23,546 bases of DNA from Lysobacterales bacterium. Its GTDB lineage: Bacteria; Pseudomonadota; Gammaproteobacteria; Xanthomonadales; SZUA-36. The stretch spans positions 1-23,546 of the forward strand of contig JAPHSB010000160.1 in assembly GCA_026193295.1 (NCBI GenBank). Direction: 5' to 3'. A model generated the notes under the pieces. It had not been told where the DNA came from. It saw only the letters and a program-made list of their open reading frames with translations, and searched no databases. Position 1 is the first letter of the stretch; each line of letters opens with the position of its first letter. Made by a program: the position numbers and the translations under genes. Below are positions 1 to 8,453 of the stretch, in pieces.

Positions 1-2907
1 GGCCGCGTCGAATTCACCGTCGGCGATGAATGCAGCGCGAATCGCTTCCGCACGCGCATTGGCCAGTGCCTCCAGGTCCTGCTGGCCCACCGTTTCCGAG
101 GCCAGCAGGCGGTCACGCAAGTCCGCTGCGTAGGCGGTTTGGTCGAGCACCGGTTCACCCTGCGGCTTATCGGCCGGCGGCACCAGGTGATCCGCCTTGA
201 CCGATTCCAGCGGCGTGTCCGGAAAGCGCTCGACGAACAGTGCTTCGAACACGATCCGGATCTCCTCGTTCAGCATGCGAAATTCTTCGTCCGGGTTCGC
301 ATAGTCCTCCCCGAGCCGCTCCGTCACAACCGACCTGAGTTGCTGATATTGGAGGGCCGGAACGTCGATCGCCGGATCGAACGGTCCACTGACTTCGATG
401 GCCAATTCCGGCCGCTGGCGCAAGGCCTCCTGCAACTGGGCGACTTTTTCCAGTTCGGGCGGGGTCAGGTCGGCACGACCCGCCAGGAACTGGAACTGGC
501 CGAGGTCTTCCGAATCGATCCCGATAAGGGCGCCCAGCAAGCGGAAAGGCGCCGTCACGATCTTGGTGATCAGCCCGGCAAAGGCCTTCCATATCACGCC
601 GCCGATTTTGAATTCCGGGTCGTTGATGTCGCCTGCCACCGGCAAATCGATATCGATGACGCCGTCGGCATCCGTAAGCAGTGCAACGGCCAGTCCCAGC
701 GGCAGGCTGACGGCGTCAGGGCTATCCACCTCGTCGCCCAGCACCAGGTCGCTCATGACGACGGCGTTCTGCCCCTGCAGTTGTCCGTCCGCGATGCGGT
801 AGCCGAGATCCAGGTTCAATTTGCCTTCATCGATCTCCCGGCCGGCAAACTGGACCGTGTACGGTGAAAGATTGGACATCTGGAGGTTGCGAAATTCCAT
901 CGTGACGTCGGTGCTGCGGACCGGGTCGAGCAGGTTCATCGCCCCCTCGATCCGGGCCAGGCCGTATTCGTCCACCTGTCCCTCCAGGCGAATGTTCGAT
1001 GGCGAAGAGCTGGTGGTGTCCACGGTCGATATGGTGCCCTCCAGCTTGCGGATATAGGTTGCAAAGGGCAGCGGCAACGACAGGTCGGAAAAGTCCATCG
1101 AGCCGTCGTGAACGGCGATGCCTCCGACCACGACAGCGTAGGACGATTCATCCTCTGCGGACGGTTCGTCGGCAATCTCCCCGTCTTCCGGCGAAATCAC
1201 CAGGCCTGACAGGTTCGTGGTCAGGTCCTCTCTGATCACGAGCCGGCCGAAGGGTTGCTCGAAAGTCACCAGCGAAACGCCCAGTTTGCTGTTTTCCGTG
1301 CTCGCTTCGAACCGGTCGATTTCCAGGCTGCTCCAGCCCACGAGTGGCTGGCTCTCCACGGTATCGTCAACGCGCAATCCGGCCACGGCCAATTTGCCGC
1401 TTGCCTCGATGTTCCCGTCCGGGCTCAGGTTCAGATCGAACGCAGTGTCCAGCGTGCCCTCGTTGATCAGGATATTCACCAGTTGCTGCGCATAGGGCTG
1501 AACCAGGGTCAGCGAAATCTCGCTGGCAGTGACTGTTCCTGTGGCGGTGACGTCAGGCAGAGCGGAGACTTGTCCATCGAAGCCGAATTGGCCACCCGAC
1601 TCCAGGCTGCCCGCGAGGCTTATCGGAATTTGGGCGCCATCTTCATTGCTGACCTGCCGCAGGGTGAGTGCGAGGTTCTCAATGGCCACCATGCCTTGCG
1701 GGTCGATACTGCGGTCAGTGAACCCGATACGGCCATTCTCGATCGCGAGTTCATCGACACCCAGGCGCCAGTTTTCGGAGCCGGACCCGTTCGCCTCCGG
1801 CGCGCCGGCCTCGGGCGTATCCGCGGGCACCAGTTGGAGCAGGCTCAGCTGGCCGCTTTCGTCCAGCCAGGTCACAAATTGCGGATCGGACAGCCGGATA
1901 CTCGAGAAATTCACCGTGTTCTCGGGATAGCGCAGCGTTCCGCCCGACAGCTGCAAAGACGGAAAAGCGACGAACTCGGTAGCGGGTTCCAGCCCGGTCA
2001 TCGCAAAATCCGAAAGATCCACGTCGAGCCCGTCAAGTTCGGCAGCCAGGCTGCCGTCCTCCAGTTCGCTCACGCGATATTGGGTTTGCAGGGACAGCGT
2101 GGCCTGCATCGCCTTTAGTGGCAGCACCGCTTTCAGGTATGCAATGGTCTGATCGAGATCTGAGCCTTCGACAACGAAGGTGCCCTCGGTCTTCAACGGG
2201 GCCAGCTCTATGCTGCCGTTCCAACTGACCGTTGCCCCACCGGGTAAACTGACGTTCACGGCCTGCTGGCCGGAGCGGTCGGGCAGGGTGTTCAGCGCCT
2301 GCACGGAAACGTCGATGGGACCGAATTCCAGGTCCACGGGATCGACCGGCACATCGTCGTGGAAGCGGATGAGGCCTTCCTTGAACGCCAAATCCTGGAC
2401 CAGCAGTCGCGGCAGCCCGCCGGAATCATCCGTGCGCTCCTCATCTGGAGCGGCCCGGGCGGCCTGGTCCGCCAGCAGCCGGGTCAGGCGGCTGTCGCCG
2501 ACGGCGTATCGCTCGAGCAGCAGGTCAAATCCTTCGAGGCTGATTTCCCGGAACGTCCAGGCCCAGCGAAACAGGCCGGAAAGCTGCATATTGACGAAAA
2601 ACCGGTCGAATCGGGCGTGCGTCACGCCGTCAGGGTCGTTCAGGGCAAAGCCATTGATTTCAAGGCTGAGCACATACGGGTTGAAGCGCACCCGCTCGAC
2701 GGTCGCTTCCCGCCCGAGATCATCCCGCGCCGTAGCGACGATCAGCGACTTGACCAGCAGCGGCACCAGGAAAAACCCAGCCAGTGTGTAGAGCGCGAGC
2801 AGGACCACCGCCCAGAACCGCTTGCGGTGGGGATCAAGCCATCTGCGCGCACCACTCACAGATGCGGTTGCAGCGTTTGGTTCGTCTTTGTTGGGTGACT
2901 GGGTCAC
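1..2907 (-). CDS. DUF748 / AsmA-like envelope protein (C-terminus beyond window)
   Basis: The minus strand is open for 969 codons from a GTG at 2905-2907 to the left edge, so the C-terminus is missing. The GTG has a GGAG about 9 bases upstream. The N-terminus has a basic cytoplasmic stretch, then one membrane helix at about residues 31-52, and the rest looks periplasmic. Long beta-rich, AsmA-like segments follow. Residues about 695-796 carry the DUF748 signature: an LGYRIADGQL-type strand, then LVLGDEV, LPLGLAVALLTD, DIDLPVAGDINDP and an APFRLLGALIG-type end. A helical stretch beginning LTPPELEKV follows at about 813. Relatives in the AsmA superfamily (TamB, YhdP, YdbH) bridge the inner and outer membranes and are linked to phospholipid transport; such a role here is inference. 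It is divergent from the TRAP operon across a 123-base gap. The family call is firm, the function is not. Confidence 0.9.
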   Translation of the reverse strand, partial: MTQSPNKDEPNAATASVSGARRWLDPHRKRFWAVVLLALYTLAGFFLVPLLVKSLIVATARDDLGREATVERVRFNPYVLSLEINGFALNDPDGVTHARFDRFFVNMQLSGLFRWAWTFREISLEGFDLLLERYAVGDSRLTRLLADQAARAAPDEERTDDSGGLPRLLVQDLAFKEGLIRFHDDVPVDPVDLEFGPIDVSVQALNTLPDRSGQQAVNVSLPGGATVSWNGSIELAPLKTEGTFVVEGSDLDQTIAYLKAVLPLKAMQATLSLQTQYRVSELEDGSLAAELDGLDVDLSDFAMTGLEPATEFVAFPSLQLSGGTLRYPENTVNFSSIRLSDPQFVTWLDESGQLSLLQLVPADTPEAGAPEANGSGSENWRLGVDELAIENGRIGFTDRSIDPQGMVAIENLALTLRQVSNEDGAQIPISLAGSLESGGQFGFDGQVSALPDVTATGTVTASEISLTLVQPYAQQLVNILINEGTLDTAFDLNLSPDGNIEASGKLAVAGLRVDDTVESQPLVGWSSLEIDRFEASTENSKLGVSLVTFEQPFGRLVIREDLTTNLSGLVISPEDGEIADEPSAEDESSYAVVVGGIAVHDGSMDFSDLSLPLPFATYIRKLEGTISTVDTTSSSPSNIRLEGQVDEYGLARIEGAMNLLDPVRSTDVTMEFRNLQMSNLSPYTVQFAGREIDEGKLNLDLGYRIADGQLQGQNAVVMSDLVLGDEVDSPDAVSLPLGLAVALLTDADGVIDIDLPVAGDINDPEFKIGGVIWKAFAGLITKIVTAPFRLLGALIGIDSEDLGQFQFLAGRADLTPPELEKVAQLQEALRQRPELAIEVSGPFDPAIDVPALQYQQLRSVVTERLGEDYANPDEEFRMLNEEIRIVFEALFVERFPDTPLESVKADHLVPPADKPQGEPVLDQTAYAADLRDRLLASETVGQQDLEALANARAEAIRAAFIADGEFDAA

Positions 2908-2962
2908 GAGTCTGCTCTCCGGTTTTCCTGGCTGTTTTAGATTATCAGACTTGGCGATTGGC

Positions 2963-2968
2963 TATAAT
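2963..2968 (+). promoter_or_regulatory. Candidate -10 box ahead of the TRAP operon
   Basis: A perfect TATAAT lies in the AT-rich gap between the divergent DUF748 and TatT genes, about 62 bases before the chosen tatT ATG. There is no good -35 at 16-18 bases upstream (GATTAT at 2940-2945), so this is only a candidate sigma-70-type promoter. Confidence 0.3.
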
Positions 2969-3030
2969 AGGATGGTACGGTGGCTTTTGCCTGTGTTCCC
3001 CATTCGGAAATTCACCGGGTTTTGATTTTC

Positions 3031-3885
3031 ATGAGTGTAGTCCGCTTCCTTTTCATCTCGACGGCAGCCAGCATGCTGGTGGCCTGCGCGTCCATGGTTG
3101 CGTCGGCCGGCAGTGGCCTGGCAGGAAACCTGAACAAGGCCATCCTGAACCAGGACGATCCGCCGCTGGTGCGTGACGGCGCCCCCGCTTACCTGCTCAT
3201 GCTGGACAGTTTCGTCGAGGGCGCCCCCGAAAATGAAGCGGTCCTCAGCGCCGCGGCCGAACTCTATTCCGCTTACGGTGCGGTGTTTGTGGACGATCCG
3301 GCGCGCGCGCGCAAGCTGACCACCCGGGGCAGGGCGTACGGGCGTCGCGCGCTCTGCGCCGCCGAAGAGGCAGCCTGCGGCATCTGGGATCTTCCCTACG
3401 ACGAGTTCAGACAGAACCTGCAACAGGTTGGCGCGAAGCAAGTGCCGGCGCTGTACACATTTGGTCTGAGTTGGCTGGCCTGGATCCAGGCGCACAGCGA
3501 CGATTTTTCCGCTTTGGCGAAGTTGCCGCAGGTGCAGGCGGTGCTGCGCCGCGTCCAGGTGCTGGACAGCCAGTACGAGCAGGCCAATATCGAACATTTC
3601 CTTGGCGTGCTGAACACCATCCGACCTCCGGCTTTGGGCGGTGACTTCGAAGCCGGCCTGGCGCACTACCAAAAAGCGCTCGAAGTGTCCGCTGAACGCG
3701 ACCTGAGCATCAAGGTCGATTTCGCCCGCTACTACGCGCGTACCTTGTATGATCGGGAACTGCACGACCGGCTACTGGAGGAAGTGCTTGCCGCCGATCC
3801 GGAGCAACCCGGACTGACGCTCTTCAATACCCTGGCTCAGGACGATGCAAAGGATCTGCTGGGCAGCGCCGACGACTACTTCTGA
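3031..3885 (+). CDS. tatT: TRAP transporter TatT component (TPR lipoprotein)
   Basis: This 284-residue protein has a lipoprotein signal ending in L16-V17-A18-C19, so C19 should be lipidated. The body is all-helical, in keeping with the TPR-like fold of TatT proteins (the Treponema Tp0956 family; unrelated to Tat secretion). The C-terminus has the family's characteristic ending, here NTLAQDDAKDLLGSADDYF, and residues 204-222 look like a TPR helix pair (DFEAGLAHYQKALEVS). In the known system TatT trimers bind the periplasmic protein TatP and are thought to help present ligand. The dctP gene 12 bases downstream supports that partnership. I chose the ATG at 3031 because it begins the signal peptide; an in-frame GTG at 2980 would add 17 non-signal residues. 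The ribosome site is weak. Confidence 0.92.
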   Translation: MSVVRFLFISTAASMLVACASMVASAGSGLAGNLNKAILNQDDPPLVRDGAPAYLLMLDSFVEGAPENEAVLSAAAELYSAYGAVFVDDPARARKLTTRGRAYGRRALCAAEEAACGIWDLPYDEFRQNLQQVGAKQVPALYTFGLSWLAWIQAHSDDFSALAKLPQVQAVLRRVQVLDSQYEQANIEHFLGVLNTIRPPALGGDFEAGLAHYQKALEVSAERDLSIKVDFARYYARTLYDRELHDRLLEEVLAADPEQPGLTLFNTLAQDDAKDLLGSADDYF

Positions 3886-3897
3886 CGGGATTTACCT

Positions 3898-4917
3898 ATG
3901 ACAAAAAGCACACACCGGTTTGTGGTGGCTGTTCTCGCGGGGGTCCTTTGGGCCGGGCCGGTTTGGGCCCAGACACTGAAAATCGCCACGATTGCACCCG
4001 AAGGGGCCAGTTGGATGAACGACATGCGAGCCGGGGCGAAGGCCATCGAAGAGCACACGAATGGCCGCGTGAAGTTCAAATTCTACGGAGGCGGCGTTCA
4101 AGGCAACGACAAGCAGGTGCAGCGCAAGATGCGCACCGGCCAGTTGCACGGGGGCGCCTTCACGTCCGGTGGGCTCAACATGTTCCAGGACGAGGCCGAT
4201 CTGTTCGCCTTGCCCATGATGTTCAACTCCATCGATGAGGCCCGCTACGTACGCGGGCACCTGGAAGCCGAGCTGCGCCAGCGGCTGGAAGAGGCCGGGT
4301 ACGTCAATTTTGGCTTCGCAGCCGCCGGTTTCGCCTACATGATGTCGAACGTGCCCCTGAGCACCCTGACGGACCTCGACGGACAGAAAGTATGGATTCC
4401 CGAAGGCGATCCGGTGGGGTTCGCCGCGTTGCGCGCTCTCGGAGTGGCGCCGGTCGTGATGCCGGTCACCGATGTGATGACCGGCCTGCAGACCGACCTG
4501 CTGGATAGCGTCACCGTTCCGCCGGTTGGAGCGGTGGTGTTTCAATGGCATACGCGCCTGAAGTACATCACGGACGTTCCGGTGGCCTACGTCTATGCAG
4601 CGCTGCTGATCGACCGTAAGGCCTTTGCGCGCATCAGCCCCGAAGACCAGCAGGTGGTTCGCGAGGTGATGGAGGGCATCTATCGGAAGTTCGATCAGAA
4701 CGGCGTGCGGGACAACGACCAGGCACTCCGGGCGTTGCTCGAAAGCGGTTTGCAGATGGTCGAGCCGGATGCCGCCGAGATGTCCCAGTGGCGCGAGATC
4801 GTCCGCCGTTCGCATCGGCAGCTGGCCCGCGAGGGTGTGTTCGACGCGACACTGCTGGAACGCATGGAGCGGCTGCTCGAAGACTATCGTGCGGGACGGG
4901 TTGTGACGTCGCCTTGA
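3898..4917 (+). CDS. dctP: TRAP transporter substrate-binding protein, DctP/TatP type
   Basis: This 339-residue protein has a Sec signal (residues 1-24, cleavage after VWA). The mature part starts QTLKIATIAPEGASW and follows the DctP family throughout, including the GGGVQGNDKQVQRKMRTGQL region and the DGQKVWIPEGDP loop at 162-172. It would capture substrate in the periplasm and deliver it to DctQM, probably with TatT. In most DctP proteins the loop reads K-[IL]-R-[VT]-P, and the arginine binds the substrate carboxylate; here that position is Trp166. This suggests a different or more hydrophobic ligand, as has been proposed for TatP of Treponema (from memory). It is the second gene of the operon; its stop overlaps the likely TTG start of dctQ. 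Confidence 0.93.
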   Translation: MTKSTHRFVVAVLAGVLWAGPVWAQTLKIATIAPEGASWMNDMRAGAKAIEEHTNGRVKFKFYGGGVQGNDKQVQRKMRTGQLHGGAFTSGGLNMFQDEADLFALPMMFNSIDEARYVRGHLEAELRQRLEEAGYVNFGFAAAGFAYMMSNVPLSTLTDLDGQKVWIPEGDPVGFAALRALGVAPVVMPVTDVMTGLQTDLLDSVTVPPVGAVVFQWHTRLKYITDVPVAYVYAALLIDRKAFARISPEDQQVVREVMEGIYRKFDQNGVRDNDQALRALLESGLQMVEPDAAEMSQWREIVRRSHRQLAREGVFDATLLERMERLLEDYRAGRVVTSP

Positions 4918-5423
4918 GCACGCAAACCACGATTTTCAGCCGGCTGGACGCGGCCGGACGCATGGCCGAGGATGCCGTGCTGGTGGTCATCCTGAGCGGC
5001 ATGATTGTTCTTGCCACCGGCCAGATCGTGCTGCGCAACTTCTTTGACATCGGGTTTATCTGGAGTGACGAGGCGCTGCGGATGATGGTGTTGTGGCTTG
5101 CCGTGGCCGGCGCCGTGGCCGCCAGCCGCAACGACAAACACATTAACGTCGAGGTGCTCGACCGTTTTCTGCCGGGGCGGATCAAGACCCTCAAAGATAT
5201 CCTGATTCACGGCTTCACCGCTGGAATCTGCGGCATCGTTGCCTGGCACAGTTTCCTGTTCGTGCGTATGTCGCACGAATTCGGCGACGTCCTGCTGGGC
5301 GGCATACCGGCCTGGTTGCTGCAGGCGATCCTGCCGGTCGGCTTCGGCCTGATCGCCTATCGCTACACCTTGTTCGCCGCACGCGATCTGTGGCGGCTTG
5401 CGCGGTCGAAGCGCGCGACATGA
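4914..5423 (+). CDS. dctQ: TRAP transporter small permease, DctQ type
   Basis: This is the small four-helix membrane subunit of the TRAP permease (169 residues). Hydrophobic segments lie at about residues 20-42, 52-72, 93-114 and 130-154. The family motif WSDEALR at the start of helix 2 and the NDKHINVEVL stretch after it are both present. The frame stays open further upstream inside dctP, but the family alignment begins near the chosen start. TTG at 4914-4916 overlaps the dctP stop as TTGA and has GGGACGGG about 10 bases upstream, which suggests translational coupling. An ATG at 4962 is the alternative but would trim the region before helix 1. The stop overlaps the dctM start as ATGA. Confidence 0.9.
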   Translation: MSTQTTIFSRLDAAGRMAEDAVLVVILSGMIVLATGQIVLRNFFDIGFIWSDEALRMMVLWLAVAGAVAASRNDKHINVEVLDRFLPGRIKTLKDILIHGFTAGICGIVAWHSFLFVRMSHEFGDVLLGGIPAWLLQAILPVGFGLIAYRYTLFAARDLWRLARSKRAT

Positions 5424-6676
5424 TTGCCGCCGCCCCGCTGCTGGTTCTGCTGGCCCTGTTGGGCGCTCCGCTGTTCGCCGTCATCGCGGCCAGCGCCATG
5501 CTCGGCTTCCTGCAGGAGGACATCGACCTGCAGGCCATCGCGATCGAGTTCTATGGCATCGCCGAGATGCCGATTCTGCTGGCCATTCCACTATTTACCT
5601 TTGCCGGCTACCTGCTCAGCGAGAGCGGGGCGCCGCGGCGCCTGGTGCGATTGACCGGCGCCCTGCTGGGCTGGATGCCGGCCGGCCTGGCAATCGTCTC
5701 GCTGGCGACCTGCGCATTCTTCACGGCGTTTACCGGCGCCTCGGGCGTCACTATCATCGCCCTCGGGGCCTTGCTGTTCCCGGCCCTGCAGCAGGCTGGC
5801 TATCCGGAGAAGTTCAACCTCGGCCTGATTACCTCGGCCGGTAGCCTGGGTCTGCTGTTCGCACCGTCACTGCCGCTGATCCTGTACGGCATCGTAGCCG
5901 AGATTTCCGTTGAGGACCTGTTTCTCGCCGGCGTCTTGCCCGGTATCCTGATGCTGCTGATCCTGTCCGGCTACAGCGTGTGGAAGAATCGCGCCGTGCG
6001 CGTTCCTCTGGGTGACTTCTCATGGCGTGAAGTGCGTGGGGCCGTGCGCGAGGCGGCCTGGGAAATTCCTCTGCCGATCGTGGTGCTGGGCGGAATTTAC
6101 AGCGGCTATTTCGCGATTTCGGAAGCCGCGGCGGTGACAGCGCTTTACGTGCTGGTTGTCGATGTCGTGATCCTGCGCGAGATCCCGCTGCGCAAATTGC
6201 CCGGCGTGATGCGCGATTCCATGGTGTTGGTCGGTGGCATCCTGGTGATCCTCGGCATGTCGCTGGCCTCGACCAATTACATGATCGACGCCGGCGTGCC
6301 GCAGAAGTTGTTGGCCTGGGTCAGCGTTTTCGTCAGCAGCCCGTTGACCTTCATGCTGCTGTTGCTCGTCTTTCTGCTGGTGCTGGGCGCCATCCTCGAC
6401 ATTTTCTCCGCCATTGTGCTGGTGGTACCGCTGATCCTGCCGGTGGCGCTGCAGTACGGTGTCGACCCGGTGCACCTGGGTATCGTCTTCCTGGCCACGA
6501 TGCAACTGGGCTACATCACGCCACCGGTCGGCCTGAACCTGTTCATCGCGAGTTACCGCTTTGAGCGCCCGGTGGTCGAGTTGTATTTGTCCACGCTGCC
6601 GTTTTTCTTCTTCCTGTTGATTTCCGTCATGCTCATCGCATTCTGGCCCGGGTTATCGCTGTGGCTGGTGAACTAA
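5420..6676 (+). CDS. dctM: TRAP transporter large permease, DctM type
   Basis: This 418-residue protein is the large, roughly 11-12-helix permease subunit that uses a sodium (or proton) gradient to import the substrate delivered by DctP. Family signatures include IPLFTFAGYLLSESG near residue 60, FTGASGVTIIALGALLFPAL, the GLITSAGSLGLLFAPSLPLILYG segment, and TPPVGLNLFIAS near the C-terminus. Length is normal for the family. The ATG at 5420 overlaps the dctQ TGA (ATGA), so the two subunits are translationally coupled. It is the last gene of the TRAP operon; I see no clear terminator in the 46 bases before the next gene. Confidence 0.95.
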   Translation: MIAAAPLLVLLALLGAPLFAVIAASAMLGFLQEDIDLQAIAIEFYGIAEMPILLAIPLFTFAGYLLSESGAPRRLVRLTGALLGWMPAGLAIVSLATCAFFTAFTGASGVTIIALGALLFPALQQAGYPEKFNLGLITSAGSLGLLFAPSLPLILYGIVAEISVEDLFLAGVLPGILMLLILSGYSVWKNRAVRVPLGDFSWREVRGAVREAAWEIPLPIVVLGGIYSGYFAISEAAAVTALYVLVVDVVILREIPLRKLPGVMRDSMVLVGGILVILGMSLASTNYMIDAGVPQKLLAWVSVFVSSPLTFMLLLLVFLLVLGAILDIFSAIVLVVPLILPVALQYGVDPVHLGIVFLATMQLGYITPPVGLNLFIASYRFERPVVELYLSTLPFFFFLLISVMLIAFWPGLSLWLVN

Positions 6677-6710
6677 ATGCCCCGTAGCTGGACTAATCGG
6701 CTTAATTGAC

Positions 6711-6716
6711 TACAAT
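6711..6716 (+). promoter_or_regulatory. Candidate -10 box, possibly giving a leaderless CopL-like mRNA
   Basis: TACAAT ends 6 bases before the ATG at 6723. If it is a -10 element, transcription would start at or next to the ATG. That fits the absence of any Shine-Dalgarno sequence before this ATG. The -35 region (CTGGAC at 6688-6693) is a poor match. Confidence 0.25.
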
Positions 6717-6722
6717 AAGTGC

Positions 6723-7076
6723 ATGAAATTGTTGGCAGCTATCCTGGTGTTCATGATCGCAGCCCAGCCGATACAGGCGGGTTTCTGCGACATGATGCAG
6801 TCCGATGGGCATGCTGACATGCATGCCGGCATGCAACATGATGGCAGCGACGCTGCTTCCGGCCATGACTGCTGCAAGCCAAACGACGGCGACCAGGATT
6901 CCAATTGCGACAACATGGTTCAGTGCGGCTCCTGCGCTGCGGGCCTGGCAGGGATCGCCACGCTGCAGAGCCAGGCGTCGGCCCCGGTTGCCACCCACCT
7001 GACGCTGTTGGGAGACGGCTGCATTTCTCCCAGCCACGCGTCACTCCCGTTCCGACCTCCCACCCACATCTCCTGA
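6723..7076 (+). CDS. CopL-like small Cys/His/Met-rich exported protein
   Basis: This 117-residue protein has a Sec signal (residues 1-19, cleavage QAGF). The mature part has seven Cys (22, 50, 51, 62, 68, 71, 100), seven His and five Met, arranged as HxxMHxxMxH, HDCC and CGSC clusters. It ends in FRPPTHIS, close to the RPP-type tail seen in CopL-family proteins that lie upstream of copper-resistance operons. I infer a periplasmic Cu(I)/Ag(I)-binding or copper-responsive role. It sits 96 bases before cusC on the same strand. There is no recognisable ribosome-binding site. Assignment to CopL rests on layout, size and motifs; it could be another unnamed metal-binding leader protein. Confidence 0.7.
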   Translation: MKLLAAILVFMIAAQPIQAGFCDMMQSDGHADMHAGMQHDGSDAASGHDCCKPNDGDQDSNCDNMVQCGSCAAGLAGIATLQSQASAPVATHLTLLGDGCISPSHASLPFRPPTHIS

Positions 7077-7172
7077 CACGACTCTGTCCGTCCGGTAGAG
7101 CGCCGCGCGCGGACCAACATCATTAGTTTTACGGCAACGCCAGGCTGCGCGTGCCGCATACGGGAGATGGAG

Positions 7173-8453
7173 ATGTCCCTGAAAAATACAGGCCTCGCTG
7201 AGGGCCTACTGCTCAAACTGTTCGCGGCAGGCTGTGCGCTGTTTGCGACACTTCACGTCAATGCCGCCGGGCTCAGCCTGGAGCAAGCCGAAGCCCTGGC
7301 CCTGCGCCAGGATCCGTTGCTGCTGGAGGTTGAATCGCGGCGCACGGCGATGGAGGAGATGGCTGTGGCCAGCGAGCAACTGCCCGATCCGATGCTGCGC
7401 ATGGGCTTCATGTCGCTACCCACAGATACCTGGAACTTCGGGCAGGAACCGATGACCCAGGCAGTGATCGGTGTGACACAGAAATTTCCACGCGGCAACA
7501 CTCGGGCGCTGCGCGCGGAGCAAATAGTCGAACAGGCCGGGGCTCTCGACGAAACACTGCAGGATCAGCGATTGCGCATAGCGCTGGCGGTCCGCGAGGA
7601 TTACCTGGAGGTGCTCAAGCAGCTGAAACTGGCGGAGATAAACGTCGAGGCCATCCAGGCCTTTTCCGACCTGGCCGACATTACGCAGGACTATTACGCC
7701 ACTGGGCGCGTGCAGCAGCAAGACGTATTGCGGGCGGCGGTCGAGCTGGCGAAGGTGCAAGACCGTGCCACCCGCATCGCACAGGAGGAGGACCGTGCCC
7801 GGGCGCGGCTGGAAACCTGGATCGGGCCGGACGCCTGGTTGGAACTGGAAAGCGAATGGCCGGACCTGGGGCCCCCGCCGGCGCTGGATGAACTCAGGGA
7901 ACGCCTGGCCGGGCACCCCCGCATTGTCACCCTGCAGAAGCAGGCAGACGCTGCGGACACCGGGATCGAGCTGGCGCAGCAGCGTTACAAACCCGAATTC
8001 GGTGTCGACCTGGCCTACGGCGCGCGTGGCGGCAACAACCCGGACGGCAGTTCACGTGCCGATCTGTTCAGTGTGATGTTGACCATGGACCTGCCGCTAT
8101 TCCACGCGAACCGCCAGGACCGCTACAAGGCTGCCGCGGTGTCGGAGTCGTCGGCCGCGCTGTTCAGTCGCGACGATACGTACCGGCGCATGAGCAGCGA
8201 GGCCGGGCTGCACGCGGCAACGTTGAAGCGGCAATTCGAGCGCAAAAAACTGTTTGAGGAATCGCTGCTGCCTGACGCGGAGTTCAACGCCGAAGCGGCT
8301 TTCTCCGCCTACCAGGCCGCGCTCGACAGCCTGACTACATTGATGCGCGCCCGAATTACCGAGTACGAACTACAACTGGAATACGCCGGTCTGTTGGCCG
8401 AATTGCTGAAGACGCAGGCGCGCCTGCATTACTTCGAGGGAGATACCCCATGA
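7173..8453 (+). CDS. cusC: CusC-like outer-membrane efflux protein (TolC family)
   Basis: This is the outer-membrane channel of the tripartite copper/silver pump (426 residues). A hydrophobic signal (about residues 1-32, ending VNAA) precedes GLSLEQAEALALRQDP, the usual start of the TolC-family fold. Two outer membrane efflux repeats follow, with long coiled helices (residues about 90-200 and 245-415). A Cys lies in the signal, but FAAGC is a poor lipobox and more hydrophobic residues follow it, so unlike E. coli CusC this may not be lipidated. I chose ATG 7173 because GGGAG lies 6 bases upstream; ATG 7167 is two codons earlier but overlaps that site. The stop overlaps cusB as ATGA. Confidence 0.88.
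   Translation: MSLKNTGLAEGLLLKLFAAGCALFATLHVNAAGLSLEQAEALALRQDPLLLEVESRRTAMEEMAVASEQLPDPMLRMGFMSLPTDTWNFGQEPMTQAVIGVTQKFPRGNTRALRAEQIVEQAGALDETLQDQRLRIALAVREDYLEVLKQLKLAEINVEAIQAFSDLADITQDYYATGRVQQQDVLRAAVELAKVQDRATRIAQEEDRARARLETWIGPDAWLELESEWPDLGPPPALDELRERLAGHPRIVTLQKQADAADTGIELAQQRYKPEFGVDLAYGARGGNNPDGSSRADLFSVMLTMDLPLFHANRQDRYKAAAVSESSAALFSRDDTYRRMSSEAGLHAATLKRQFERKKLFEESLLPDAEFNAEAAFSAYQAALDSLTTLMRARITEYELQLEYAGLLAELLKTQARLHYFEGDTP

Noticed and set aside
139..2898. Several plus-strand open frames of 130-290 codons
   Set aside because: They lie opposite the DUF748 protein, which is continuous for 969 codons with the family signature.
7077..7172. Possible promoter or hairpin between the CopL-like gene and cusC
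   Set aside because: Only short GC-rich partial repeats (GTCCG...CGGAC) are present, with no convincing -35/-10 pair.
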